From: Legionella shakespearei DSM 23087
GTDB lineage: Bacteria; Pseudomonadota; Gammaproteobacteria; Legionellales; Legionellaceae
NCBI RefSeq assembly: GCF_000373765.1
Contig: NZ_KB892399.1
Location: 1 to 42,452, forward strand
Reading direction: 5' to 3'
DNA length: 42,452 nucleotides
Shown: piece after piece, positions 34,818-42,452 of the stretch
Layout of the letters: each line of letters starts with the position of its first letter
Numbering within the stretch: the stretch's first letter is position 1
Position numbers and translations under genes: made by a program
The notes under the pieces: model-generated
Seen by the model: the letters and a program-made list of their open reading frames with translations, nothing else
What the model was told of the DNA's origin: nothing
The model's database searches: none

Positions 34818-34910
34818 TTCCGCTTCCTGACGGTCGCGGCTCGGTTTCCGGTGCACGATGAAGTATCTACGAACGCACGAAAACCGAGCCGCGACCGTCA
34901 GGAAGCGGAA
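34818..34910. repeat. Perfect 30-bp inverted repeat
   Basis: Positions 34818-34847 (TTCCGCTTCCTGACGGTCGC ...) are the exact reverse complement of 34881-34910, separated by 33 bp. The arms are GC-rich against an AT-rich background. Confidence 0.92.
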
Positions 34911-34997
34911 CAGTGATACTGACAGGGACTGTGTTTCTGCCCTGAAGTCAATCCCAGATGGTGCTCTCAGAGTTGAGCTATGTAACGAGCATCAGTT

Positions 34998-35021
34998 CCC
35001 GGTTGCAAGCAACCGGGCTAC
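34998..35021. repeat. GTAGCCCGG-family hairpin after the YlfA-like gene
   Basis: CCCGGTTGC and GCAACCGGG form a 9-bp stem around AA, followed by CTAC, a short version of the palindrome at 4964-5033. It lies 17 bp beyond the stop of the minus-strand coiled-coil gene and may serve as its transcription end. Confidence 0.75.
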
Positions 35022-35037
35022 ATCAAATTGATGAAAA

Positions 35038-36318
35038 CTACTGAACGGTAACCATACTTGGCGCTTCAGGGATCACATTCACAGGGTTCAGTGGCTTTTT
35101 GCTGTACATACCATGTTGATGTAACCCTTTGACATTGACCCGAGGTTTCATGTTTTCCAAACCAGGATTATCTGCTTCCATTTTCTCCAAACGAAGAACC
35201 TGGGCTTCCTGTCTGGCCAGTAACTCACGATACTCTTCATTGGTACGCCTTAATTCATCTTTAACCGCTGCAAGCTCTTCTTCCGTTTTAGAAATGCGTT
35301 CCGCTACCTGATCAAAAGATGCATTTTCCTCATTAAGGAAAGTCTTGAGTCTCTGTTCATAAGATTCACGATGTTGCTTGTCTTCGAGAACGGTTCCTGT
35401 CAAAGTTTGTAACGCACCTTGCAAGGTACTTCCAACTTTCCTGGCTTTCTCAAGTTCAGCAGTCATTTTCTCACGCACACCATGTAATTCAGCAACTTTA
35501 TCGCTTAATTGTTCCTGGCTTTTGGCGTAAGCTTTCTTGATTTTTTCTAATTCATTTTGATTGTCTTTCAGCAGTTCACTTTGCTCATCAACAGAAGCCT
35601 GTAGTTTTTGGGATGTTTGTTCCAAATCATCTTTATTCTGGCGTAATATTTTTTCTGTTTCAATAAAGAGTTCCACCTGAGTACTCAATGACTCCACCTG
35701 ATCACCTAAATTGTTAATATTTTCCTGAAGACGGAAATTTTCCAACTTAAATTTTTCTATTTCTTGCGCAAGCGCCTGACGAATCTTGTCTAAAGCATCA
35801 ATGGTAATTTGTAATATGTCAGCCAGGCTGAAAATACCCTCTTTTAAACGTTCCGCTATATTCACATTACAGTTATGGTGATCATCAAGGACAATACCAC
35901 TTGCTGTATAGGCAACACCGGTAACGCCTCCAATAACCAATAAGACGCCGATATGGGCAAAAAGTCCCACAGCCACGGTTGGGCCCGTCAATAAAATACC
36001 ACCAGCAATTTTCTGCCATAAGGGTAATTCTCCCCATGCTGTGGCTGCCTGGGTAATAAGGCTGGGGTTGTCAGCAATAGTATCGACAATAAGACCCAGT
36101 TTGTCTTTTACTTTGATAAGCTGTTTCTGGCTGTCAGTAATTTTTTCAAGACTGGCCAAATCTAAATTTTCAGGATGTTCAGTAAGAGCAGAATCTTCAA
36201 TCACTTCATGACGTTCAGAATCTTGCAGGGGATGAGTTACCGTATCATTTCCGTTAGAAGTAGTTGGTTTCGCGTCCTTTTTTATCAAAACCTCAAGCTC
36301 TGTTTCATTGATAGCCAT
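35038..36318 (-). CDS. Coiled-coil membrane effector, LegC7/YlfA-like
   Basis: The 426-residue protein has an acidic N-terminus, two hydrophobic segments (about 98-145, LPLWQKIAGGILLTGPTVAV and HIGVLLVIGGVTGVAYTASG) and a coiled-coil from about 155 to 390. A short Pro-rich tail closes it. This is the build of the Legionella LegC/Ylf effectors, SNARE-like proteins that act on host vesicle traffic. Length and gene order (this gene, rapA, ankH) match lpg2298 (YlfA, 425 residues), lpg2299 and lpg2300 of L. pneumophila as I recall them. AAGGAG lies 6 bp before the ATG. A generic coiled-coil effector remains possible. Confidence 0.72.
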   Translation of the reverse strand: MAINETELEVLIKKDAKPTTSNGNDTVTHPLQDSERHEVIEDSALTEHPENLDLASLEKITDSQKQLIKVKDKLGLIVDTIADNPSLITQAATAWGELPLWQKIAGGILLTGPTVAVGLFAHIGVLLVIGGVTGVAYTASGIVLDDHHNCNVNIAERLKEGIFSLADILQITIDALDKIRQALAQEIEKFKLENFRLQENINNLGDQVESLSTQVELFIETEKILRQNKDDLEQTSQKLQASVDEQSELLKDNQNELEKIKKAYAKSQEQLSDKVAELHGVREKMTAELEKARKVGSTLQGALQTLTGTVLEDKQHRESYEQRLKTFLNEENASFDQVAERISKTEEELAAVKDELRRTNEEYRELLARQEAQVLRLEKMEADNPGLENMKPRVNVKGLHQHGMYSKKPLNPVNVIPEAPSMVTVQ

Positions 36319-36597
36319 AATAACTCCTTACGATTAAAAACCTTCCTTAGAACACCATTTTTAATCAAAATTTGCGAATAAGACAAGCAATAAATTATTT
36401 TTTTCTATTTAATTTATATAGTTGCCGCAAAAAAGAGCACACAAGGCATTTTATGGATCTTTTGCCGCATCCTCAGCGGAGGCGAGTAGTTACAACTAAT
36501 GTCTCTTTGTATAAAAAATTGATACAATCACCGCAAATTATAAAAGCCAAATAAACCTCAACTATTTAACTTTATCTTCAAAGAGGACGCTTGCCCC

Positions 36598-39456
36598 ATG
36601 ACATTTACCATTGGCCAACGCTGGATAAGCAACACAGAATCACAACTCGGTTTGGGTATCATTACTGAATTAAACGGCAGACAAGTCAGCATCAGCTTTC
36701 CTGCAGCAGAAGAAGAACGTATTTATGCCATAGAAAATGCCCCCTTAAGCAGAATCATTTACAAGGTTGGCGAAGAAATTCTCACTAATGAAGAAAAGAA
36801 GTTACAGGTAACCGCTGTGCACGAATATCATGGACTCATCGTGTACACAGGTATTGATGAAGAAGAGCAGGAACAGCAGATTACCGAGTTAACAGTGAAT
36901 TGCTTTATCAAATTAAGTTCACCACAACAACGTCTTTTTAGCGGGCTATTAGATAAGCTGGATGCCTTCAAATTAAGAATCGATACCCTAAACCACATCA
37001 GCAGACTGCAGCAATCCAAAGTCAGGGGATTATTGGGCGCACGCACCAGCCATTTGCCACATCAGGTGTACATTGCCAGCGAAGTGGCCCAACGCCATGC
37101 GCCGCGGGTTCTTCTTGCAGATGAAGTAGGTTTAGGCAAGACTATTGAAGCGGGAATGATTCTGCATTATCAGTTACATACCGGCCGCGCCCGACGGGTG
37201 CTGGTGGTGGTGCCAGAAGCCCTGATACACCAATGGCTGGTAGAAATGATCCGCCGCTTTAATCTTTATTTCTCCATCCTCGATCAAGGCCGTTATGAAT
37301 TACTCCAAAGTGAAGAGTGGGATGAAGAAAATGAAATAGAGCAGGCTGAGAATCAGGCAAATCCCTTTGAAACTGAAGAACTGGTTTTGTGCAGCCTGAA
37401 TTTTCTGATGAGCAATGAAGAGGCCCGGAAGCAAGCACAGGAAGCGGACTGGGATTTGCTTGTGGTTGACGAAGCGCATCATCTGCATTGGCATGAAGAG
37501 GAACAAAGCCCGGAATATCAATGCATTGAACAATTATCTGCAAAGAGTAAAGGTTTGCTTTTATTGACGGCTACTCCAGAGCAGGCGGGTATAGAAAGCC
37601 ATTTTGCCCGTCTGCGCCTTTTGGATCCTTCCCGCTTTTATAATTTTGCCGAGTTTAAAAAAGAAGAAGACAGATATCAGGACATTAATAATGTAGTACA
37701 GAAATTAATTAAACACCGCGAAGATACTGCTTCAGATGAGCTTAATGAAGCATTAAAAACCGAATTAAAGCCTTATTTGGGAGCCAGTACCTCTGACAGT
37801 ATTAATGACAGCATTGCCCAATTGCTTGACAGGCATGGAACCGGACGCGTCCTGTTCCGTAATACACGTGCCGCTATAAAAGGCTTTCCAGAACGACATG
37901 TGCACCCCTACCCATTGCCACAGCCATCGTTATACTCTTCCTTAAACGAACACTCAGATTCTATTATTTTGTATCCTGAACATGATTTGGGAACAGACCA
38001 ATGGCTGGCCCATGATCCAAGAGTTGCCTGGCTTAGCGAAACACTGGACAGCCTGCACCCTGAAAAAATTCTGGTAATTTGTGCCAAAGCACACACTGCA
38101 ATAGCGCTGGAACGGCATTTCAAATTAAAAGAAGGCATTCGTTGTTCCGCCTTTCATGAGCGTTTATCCATCATAGAACGGGATCGCGCAGCAGCGTATT
38201 TCGCTGAGGAAGAAGATGGCGCACAAGTCTTGTTTTGCTCTGAAATTGGCAGCGAGGGGAGAAATTTTCAATTTTCCCACCATCTTGTTTTATTCGATTT
38301 GCCACTGAATCCCGATTTACTGGAACAACGCATTGGCCGCCTGGACAGAATAGGCCAAAAACACACCGTAGAAATTCATGTTCCTTATCTTATGGATACA
38401 GCTCAGGAACTGCTCTTTCGCTGGTATCATGAGGGAATTAATTTATTTGAAACCAGTTGTTCGGTTGGTTTTTCCATTTTTGAAACCTTTGAAAGCCAAT
38501 TGCTGGATATTTTGAAGACCAATCCCAAAGGGGAAGAAACCATTAATCAGTTGATTGCTGAAACCAGACATTATACGGAGCAATTGAATCTGGCTCTGCA
38601 TCAGGGACGTGACAGGTTACTGGAATTAAACTCATGTAATGCGCCTGTGGCCAATGAACTGATTGCTGAGATAGAAGCGGAAGAAAGCAGTCTGGAACTG
38701 GAAAATTACATGGCTAAAGTATTTCATGAGTTTGGGATTGATCATGAATATCATTCTGAATTTGCTGAAATTTTGCGCCCGACCGAGCATATGAAAACAA
38801 GTCATTTTCCTGGGCTAAAAGAAGATGGAAACAGCGTTACTTATTCTCGCAGCAAAGCGCTCGTTCGTGAAGATATGGAGTTTCTTAGCTGGGAACACCC
38901 TATGGTGAATGACGCGATGGAAATGATCCTGAATTCAGAAACCGGGAATGCGACCGTCACTACCATTTCGGTCAAGAGTATAGCCCCTGGTACCTTATTT
39001 CTGGAGACTTTTTACACTGTAAATTGCGCGGCACCAAAATACCTGCAGCTGGATCGATTTTTGCCCTTTACTCCCATCCGTATTTTAATGGATGTCTCTT
39101 TGAAAAATCTGAGCAAAGTACTTGATTACAATCAGCTTAATGCCATGTGTGAGCCAGTGAAACGCCATTTGGGCTATCCTGTTATCAAACAGGTTTCAGG
39201 AGATATAGAAAAAATCCTGCAACAAAGCAATGTGATTGCAGAGCAGCAAATGAAAGATGTCATTGAACAGGCAAAAGTAACAATGATGACCAGCTTAGAC
39301 CAGGAAATTACACGTCTTGAAGCCTTACAAAAAATTAACCCTGCTATTCGCGATGAAGAAATTGACTTCTTCAAACAGCAAAAAACAGATAGCGAGCATT
39401 TTATGAATTCAGCGACCTTGCAGTTGCAGGCATTGAGGGTGGTGATTAATAAATAA
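36598..39456 (+). CDS. rapA: RNA polymerase-associated ATPase RapA (HepA)
   Basis: SWI2/SNF2-type translocase that helps RNA polymerase recycle after transcription. The 952-residue length fits E. coli RapA (968). N-terminal Tudor-like domains (about 1-107) begin IGQRWISNTESQLGLGIITE. The first helicase lobe has DEVGLGKT (175-182) and DEAHH (291-295). The second lobe has the HHLVLFDLPLNPDLLEQRIGRLDRIGQ box. A long C-terminal region follows with the RapA-typical spacer. It is divergent from the YlfA-like gene; AGAGGACG lies 8-15 bp before the ATG. Confidence 0.94.
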   Translation: MTFTIGQRWISNTESQLGLGIITELNGRQVSISFPAAEEERIYAIENAPLSRIIYKVGEEILTNEEKKLQVTAVHEYHGLIVYTGIDEEEQEQQITELTVNCFIKLSSPQQRLFSGLLDKLDAFKLRIDTLNHISRLQQSKVRGLLGARTSHLPHQVYIASEVAQRHAPRVLLADEVGLGKTIEAGMILHYQLHTGRARRVLVVVPEALIHQWLVEMIRRFNLYFSILDQGRYELLQSEEWDEENEIEQAENQANPFETEELVLCSLNFLMSNEEARKQAQEADWDLLVVDEAHHLHWHEEEQSPEYQCIEQLSAKSKGLLLLTATPEQAGIESHFARLRLLDPSRFYNFAEFKKEEDRYQDINNVVQKLIKHREDTASDELNEALKTELKPYLGASTSDSINDSIAQLLDRHGTGRVLFRNTRAAIKGFPERHVHPYPLPQPSLYSSLNEHSDSIILYPEHDLGTDQWLAHDPRVAWLSETLDSLHPEKILVICAKAHTAIALERHFKLKEGIRCSAFHERLSIIERDRAAAYFAEEEDGAQVLFCSEIGSEGRNFQFSHHLVLFDLPLNPDLLEQRIGRLDRIGQKHTVEIHVPYLMDTAQELLFRWYHEGINLFETSCSVGFSIFETFESQLLDILKTNPKGEETINQLIAETRHYTEQLNLALHQGRDRLLELNSCNAPVANELIAEIEAEESSLELENYMAKVFHEFGIDHEYHSEFAEILRPTEHMKTSHFPGLKEDGNSVTYSRSKALVREDMEFLSWEHPMVNDAMEMILNSETGNATVTTISVKSIAPGTLFLETFYTVNCAAPKYLQLDRFLPFTPIRILMDVSLKNLSKVLDYNQLNAMCEPVKRHLGYPVIKQVSGDIEKILQQSNVIAEQQMKDVIEQAKVTMMTSLDQEITRLEALQKINPAIRDEEIDFFKQQKTDSEHFMNSATLQLQALRVVINK

Positions 39457-39472
39457 CAGGATTAAAAAAACT

Positions 39473-39799
39473 GTAGCCTTGATGCAGCGACAGCGCTGAG
39501 TGATCCTCTCATAATTTTAACCTGTAAAAAGATGCAAATAAGCAGGATGATCAGCGCAAGTAGCCCCTCCACCTCCGGGGGAGGGTGCCCGACAGGGTGG
39601 GTGGGGGGATCAAAAAGAGAACTCATTTAAGGTAGAAAGCTCTAAAACAAAATGGTCTATTTGATAGAAACTCCTTTTTTGATCCTCCCATCCGCCCTGT
39701 CGGGCACCTTCCCCCGGAGAGGGGAAGGCGATCCTGCATAGTTCTGAGTGATACTCAATATGAGAGGATCACTCAGAGCGACAGCGTAATCAAGGCTAC
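39473..39799. repeat. Nested double palindrome between rapA and ankH
   Basis: An outer 40-bp inverted repeat (39473-39512 with 39760-39799; GTAGCCTTGAT ... GATCCTCTCAT) encloses an inner inverted repeat of about 50 bp (39564-39617 with 39674-39724; CTCCGGGGG, TGCCCGACAGGG). The two types differ in sequence and base content, so the inner element appears to have inserted between the outer arms. It fills the 39457-39814 gap between convergent genes. Confidence 0.88.
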
Positions 39800-39814
39800 G
39801 CCTGTTTTATTTTA

Positions 39815-41218
39815 TTACAGCCCCGTTGCAACCGGGTTCACACCAATATTGGGATTTATCCCGCAATCATCCAGAACCTTTAATAAATTATTCCCCTTAC
39901 GAGTAAGACGCTTGACGCAATACTCATCAAGATAACTTTTTAAAATATAATAATACTCAGGAAGCATCAGGATGCTTAATATCTTTTCCGCCCTTTCCAT
40001 ATGATTTCTATTACCATGATCACAAGCCTGAAACAAAACACCTCCCAACATAGCGGCAATACTGGCTTTGCGCTGTGGATTAGCTAAATAAAAACGTTGT
40101 ATGCACTCATCCAGTGCCCTGTCCTTGTCCCATTCAACCCATTCATCGTACAAATTCAAGGCAATGTCCGGGTTAAACTGTTCGGCTGTAGTCAACTCCT
40201 GTACCGCATAAGCCACAGGAACCACCGCCTGCACATTAGCCCAGGAGCAATTGCCGCTTATTTGGGAACTGACGGGAATTTGTGCTATAGGCAACAATCC
40301 TAATTGCTGATTGATCACATGATGGAAATAACGCCTGTTTTGCTTTTTATATAAAAAATCCTGAACAAAATTAATGTTCAAGGCTTCGGGTCGGGTCAAT
40401 CTGTAGATATTTACAGATCCCTCCTGCAAGCTGTTTTCCCCTCTGTCGATTTTCACCCACCATTGATGAAAACGGACGAAACACAAAGCATGGCCGCGGC
40501 TTGCCGCAGGAAGAATCAGCATGGGCGATTTCAGGATTTGAGCGATACGCTTCAAATGCTGGTCAGTAAGCCTTGGTTGATGCTGGAACTGCAACAACTC
40601 CCCTGCCTCGCTAAACGCATCCATAATGATATGGAATAAAGGGAAATAATCCCTTAAATGACGCGTGGAATAACTGCTGATAAAACGACGCAAGGCATCT
40701 TTTACAACAGCTACGGTAAATTCAAGAATAAAGCCTTCATAGTCCAATTCAATAAATTCATTATTGGCATTAACTATGTCAACGTCACCCTGCAATTCAA
40801 AACGATGTCCCAAAAGTTTGGCATTAATAAAATCCAGGGCGAAATCAAGTTTGGCACCATGATGGTAAAGTAATTGCTTTAATGCATCCTGCCCCCGTAA
40901 AACAGGATACACCAAAACAGACAGCCCGTTGCGCGTGAATGCATTAGGATCAGCACCATAAGCCAACAACAAGCGGGTCATTTCGAGATCATTATTGTCT
41001 ACAGCCCAATGCAATGGGGTTCGACCAGTCACATCAGGCTTGTTCACATCCACTTTACGGGCAATTAATTGTTCTGCAATCTTGACCTGGCGAGTAATGG
41101 CACACTCAATCAACGGAGTAAAGCCATACTCATCAATGTCATCCAAAGAATCACCTTCACGAAGATAGGCATCAAATTCAGGCATTCTATGGCTGATTAT
41201 ATCGTTCGCAATAGTCAT
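39815..41218 (-). CDS. ankH: Ankyrin-repeat effector AnkH/LegA3
   Basis: The 467-residue protein has three to four ankyrin repeats (about 28-125; YGFTPLIECAITRQVKIAEQ, then GRTPLHWAVDNNDLEMTRLL, then NGLSVLVYPVLRGQ). The C-terminal domain carries His243 (RGHALCF), Asp258 (WVKIDRG), Gln319 and Cys324 (ISGNCSWAN), the order of a CE-type cysteine protease. This fits Legionella AnkH (LegA3, lpg2300), a core Dot/Icm effector reported to bind host LARP7 and to have a protease-like domain. Its neighbour rapA agrees with that locus. The start codon follows directly on the Smr-gene stop, so both are co-translated. Function is from the known family; protease activity is not shown by sequence. Confidence 0.85.
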   Translation of the reverse strand: MTIANDIISHRMPEFDAYLREGDSLDDIDEYGFTPLIECAITRQVKIAEQLIARKVDVNKPDVTGRTPLHWAVDNNDLEMTRLLLAYGADPNAFTRNGLSVLVYPVLRGQDALKQLLYHHGAKLDFALDFINAKLLGHRFELQGDVDIVNANNEFIELDYEGFILEFTVAVVKDALRRFISSYSTRHLRDYFPLFHIIMDAFSEAGELLQFQHQPRLTDQHLKRIAQILKSPMLILPAASRGHALCFVRFHQWWVKIDRGENSLQEGSVNIYRLTRPEALNINFVQDFLYKKQNRRYFHHVINQQLGLLPIAQIPVSSQISGNCSWANVQAVVPVAYAVQELTTAEQFNPDIALNLYDEWVEWDKDRALDECIQRFYLANPQRKASIAAMLGGVLFQACDHGNRNHMERAEKILSILMLPEYYYILKSYLDEYCVKRLTRKGNNLLKVLDDCGINPNIGVNPVATGL

Positions 41219-41992
41219 TTAAGGTCCCTTGGGCGTTGGTGCTGTAGTAAATTTGGGCATATTACCTAAACGTAATTGCTTTTCTTTGTCCTGCTCTCTT
41301 TTTTCATTATCAAATTCCCGGCGTGCCTCGGTATTTAAAGGCGGTTCCGGATTCAAATTCGGATCAATACCATCAAAACGCTGGCTGTCCAGCTCAGGAT
41401 GTTGCAAAATATTATTCTGTAGCTCTCCTTCGGGACTACTCTGCACTTCCACATCAGAATGTTCCCTGGCCTTCACTGCCGCGAATTGCCTTTCCCCCTG
41501 CTGCTCTGCAAGTCGCCTTCTCCGCTCCATAGCCCTGGTCTCAGCCACAAGAAAAGTCGTTTCTTTAGCTCCGGGTGGCAACCGCTCCGGTAAATCAATG
41601 CTGGTTTCTTTTTTTAATAGTACGTAGACCGCATCACGTCCTTCATCTTTGGCTTGGGCACTGTGAAAGGCCTGAACTTCCTTGAATTGCGGTAACCAGT
41701 GATTGATTAAATTTTTCAATAAGGGCGGCGCATTTTTTGCGCTTTCTTGCCCATGAACGATGAGCACACACTGTTTGTTGTTTTGCACCTGCATCTGAAT
41801 GAACTGAATCAAAGCTTCCCGCGCCTCTTCAATCTTGATACCGCGTAGCTCAAGTCTGGACTCCCAGGGGAGATATCCATTTTTTAATTCATTAAACTTT
41901 TTCGCAGGCATGCCTGGTACAGCATAAGACAGTACACTGTGAGCAAAGACAGTATCTTCAATATCATCAGTTAAATAATAATTCCTGACCAT
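41219..41992 (-). CDS. Smr-domain protein with charged C-terminal tail
   Basis: A 257-residue protein. The Smr (MutS2 C-terminal) domain runs from about 45 to 130: LELRGIKIEEAREALIQFI, then CVLIVHGQES, then VQAFHSAQAKDEGRDAVYVLLKK. Smr domains nick DNA or RNA. The usual LDLHG is LELRG here, so its His is replaced by Arg, while the HGQ motif is kept. The remaining 125 residues are highly charged (RAMERRRRLAEQQGERQF and a DNEKREQDKEKQLR end) and probably disordered. The ATG at 41992 matches the DDIxxF start of small Smr proteins; the frame continues to 42115, but those residues look non-coding. Confidence 0.85.
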   Translation of the reverse strand: MVRNYYLTDDIEDTVFAHSVLSYAVPGMPAKKFNELKNGYLPWESRLELRGIKIEEAREALIQFIQMQVQNNKQCVLIVHGQESAKNAPPLLKNLINHWLPQFKEVQAFHSAQAKDEGRDAVYVLLKKETSIDLPERLPPGAKETTFLVAETRAMERRRRLAEQQGERQFAAVKAREHSDVEVQSSPEGELQNNILQHPELDSQRFDGIDPNLNPEPPLNTEARREFDNEKREQDKEKQLRLGNMPKFTTAPTPKGP

Positions 41993-42121
41993 GGTGTTCT
42001 TAAAGCAAAACGTTATTATTAAAGTATAACTTAGGTTGAGGAAAGTAGAGCATTTTTTCTGATATTGATTGGCATTACGCCCACCAATCGCTTGTTTGCC
42101 GATGCGCTCCAGCAAAAGACT

Positions 42122-42403
42122 TCATGCCGCCTGCTTTTTCATCGACAACAACCTCATTTCCGCTGCCATGCGGATTTCGAGTTTTAAAAATTCATAATCA
42201 TCCAGAAATGCTTCCAGATACACCCTTTTATCTTGTGACTTATTCGCCCGATACAAATGGCGCACCAACTGCAATGAATCTTTTTTCATGTCCTGGCCAA
42301 GTGTGTACTTATGCTCCCTGCCAAATTCTTTCGTATACTCAAACACCCGAAGAGCCAACTGCCAGGCATCACGAAATACGGGTAAATCGGTGTACAACGA
42401 CAT
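42122..42403 (-). CDS. Four-helix-bundle protein (S23 / Avd-like)
   Basis: The 93-residue product, MSLYTDLPVFRDAWQLALRV through YTLGQDMKKDSLQLVRHLYR, NKSQDK and FLDDYEFLKLEIRMAAEMR, has the four-helix pattern of proteins encoded in 23S rRNA intervening sequences and of Avd, the accessory protein of diversity-generating retroelements. Avd binds the reverse transcriptase and template RNA. No reverse transcriptase or template repeat is found to the left, and the window ends 50 bp upstream. GAGGAG lies just before two adjacent ATGs (42406 and 42403); the second has better spacing. Which subfamily it belongs to cannot be settled here. Confidence 0.78.
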   Translation of the reverse strand: MSLYTDLPVFRDAWQLALRVFEYTKEFGREHKYTLGQDMKKDSLQLVRHLYRANKSQDKRVYLEAFLDDYEFLKLEIRMAAEMRLLSMKKQAA

Positions 42404-42421
42404 CATGCCTCCTCGAACACA

Positions 42422-42452
42422 ACCCCGGTCTGCTTCACGCAGCCCGGGGATT
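42422..42452. repeat. GTAGCCCGG-family half-copy at the window end
   Basis: AACCCCGGTCTGCTTCACGC followed by AGCCCGGGG is a diverged arm of the palindrome at 4964-5033. It is cut by the window end, so a second arm may follow. Confidence 0.65.

Larger units (their letters stand above)
34715..35037. other. Intergenic region with two palindromes
   Basis: This 323-bp stretch between the exporter start and the coiled-coil gene stop holds the 30-bp palindrome at 34818-34910 and the short hairpin at 34998-35021, annotated separately. The promoter of the type I secretion operon must lie near 34715-34800. I see no gene. Confidence 0.6.

Noticed and set aside
36372-36554. Plus-strand open frame of 60 codons before rapA
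   Set aside because: No ribosome binding site; low-complexity AT-rich start and no known pattern.
42020-42121. Template repeat of a diversity-generating retroelement next to the Avd-like gene
   Set aside because: No pair of near-identical repeats with adenine-specific differences and no reverse transcriptase were found in the window.

Overview
The window looks like chromosomal DNA of a Legionella species (Gammaproteobacteria, moderately AT-rich). The main reasons are a legiolysin-type 4-hydroxyphenylpyruvate dioxygenase operon, an ankyrin protein matching the core Dot/Icm effector AnkH/LegA3, a coiled-coil membrane protein matching LegC7/YlfA on the other side of rapA, and a very large acidic effector-like protein behind what looks like a PmrA box. 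No database search was possible. Family names come from motifs, length and gene order that I recognise.

Layout. 1-470: tail of an IS110-type transposase and a dispersed repeat. 471-4960: leucine dehydrogenase, O-methyltransferase, 4-hydroxyphenylpyruvate dioxygenase, FAH-family hydrolase and maleylacetoacetate isomerase, an aromatic/branched-chain amino acid catabolic operon. 4964-6115: palindromes, a DUF559 nuclease gene and a 0.7-kb element with long terminal inverted repeats around four 141-bp tandem units. 6116-8258: a secreted protein, asnS, and a palindrome. 8278-10624: lolC, lolD and a small disordered protein (minus strand). 10779-14078: a 1099-aa candidate effector with two cysteine-protease-like regions, acidic tandem repeats and a C-terminal hydrophobic hairpin. 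14108-22293: eight overlapping or nearly overlapping minus-strand genes (P450, GNAT-like, condensation-fold acyltransferase, ICMT-like methyltransferase, fatty acid desaturase, CapA-like phosphoesterase, haem-oxygenase-like diiron enzyme, ATP-grasp ligase). They form a compact biosynthetic operon without carrier-protein megasynthases and are the best candidate for an undescribed pathway. 22739-25284: tRNA-Leu, tRNA-Cys, tRNA-Gly, pgsA, a HAD phosphatase and rluC. 26054-28069: rne, divergent from rluC, with a leader of up to 0.77 kb. 28150-28729: two small unknown proteins. 29159-34714: an RTX protein facing its probable type I secretion adaptor and ABC exporter. 35038-41992: YlfA-like effector, rapA, ankH and an Smr-domain protein. 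42122-42403: an Avd/S23-like four-helix-bundle protein at the window edge.

How the parts fit. Housekeeping blocks (asnS, lolCD, tRNA-pgsA, rluC/rne, rapA) alternate with lineage-specific cargo: effectors, the biosynthetic operon and the RTX/T1SS module. Boundaries between blocks are repeatedly marked by long intergenic palindromes (27-40 bp arms), several from families that recur in the window. The aromatic operon channels 4-hydroxyphenylpyruvate to homogentisate and later maleylacetoacetate to fumarate and acetoacetate. Homogentisate dioxygenase itself is not present here.
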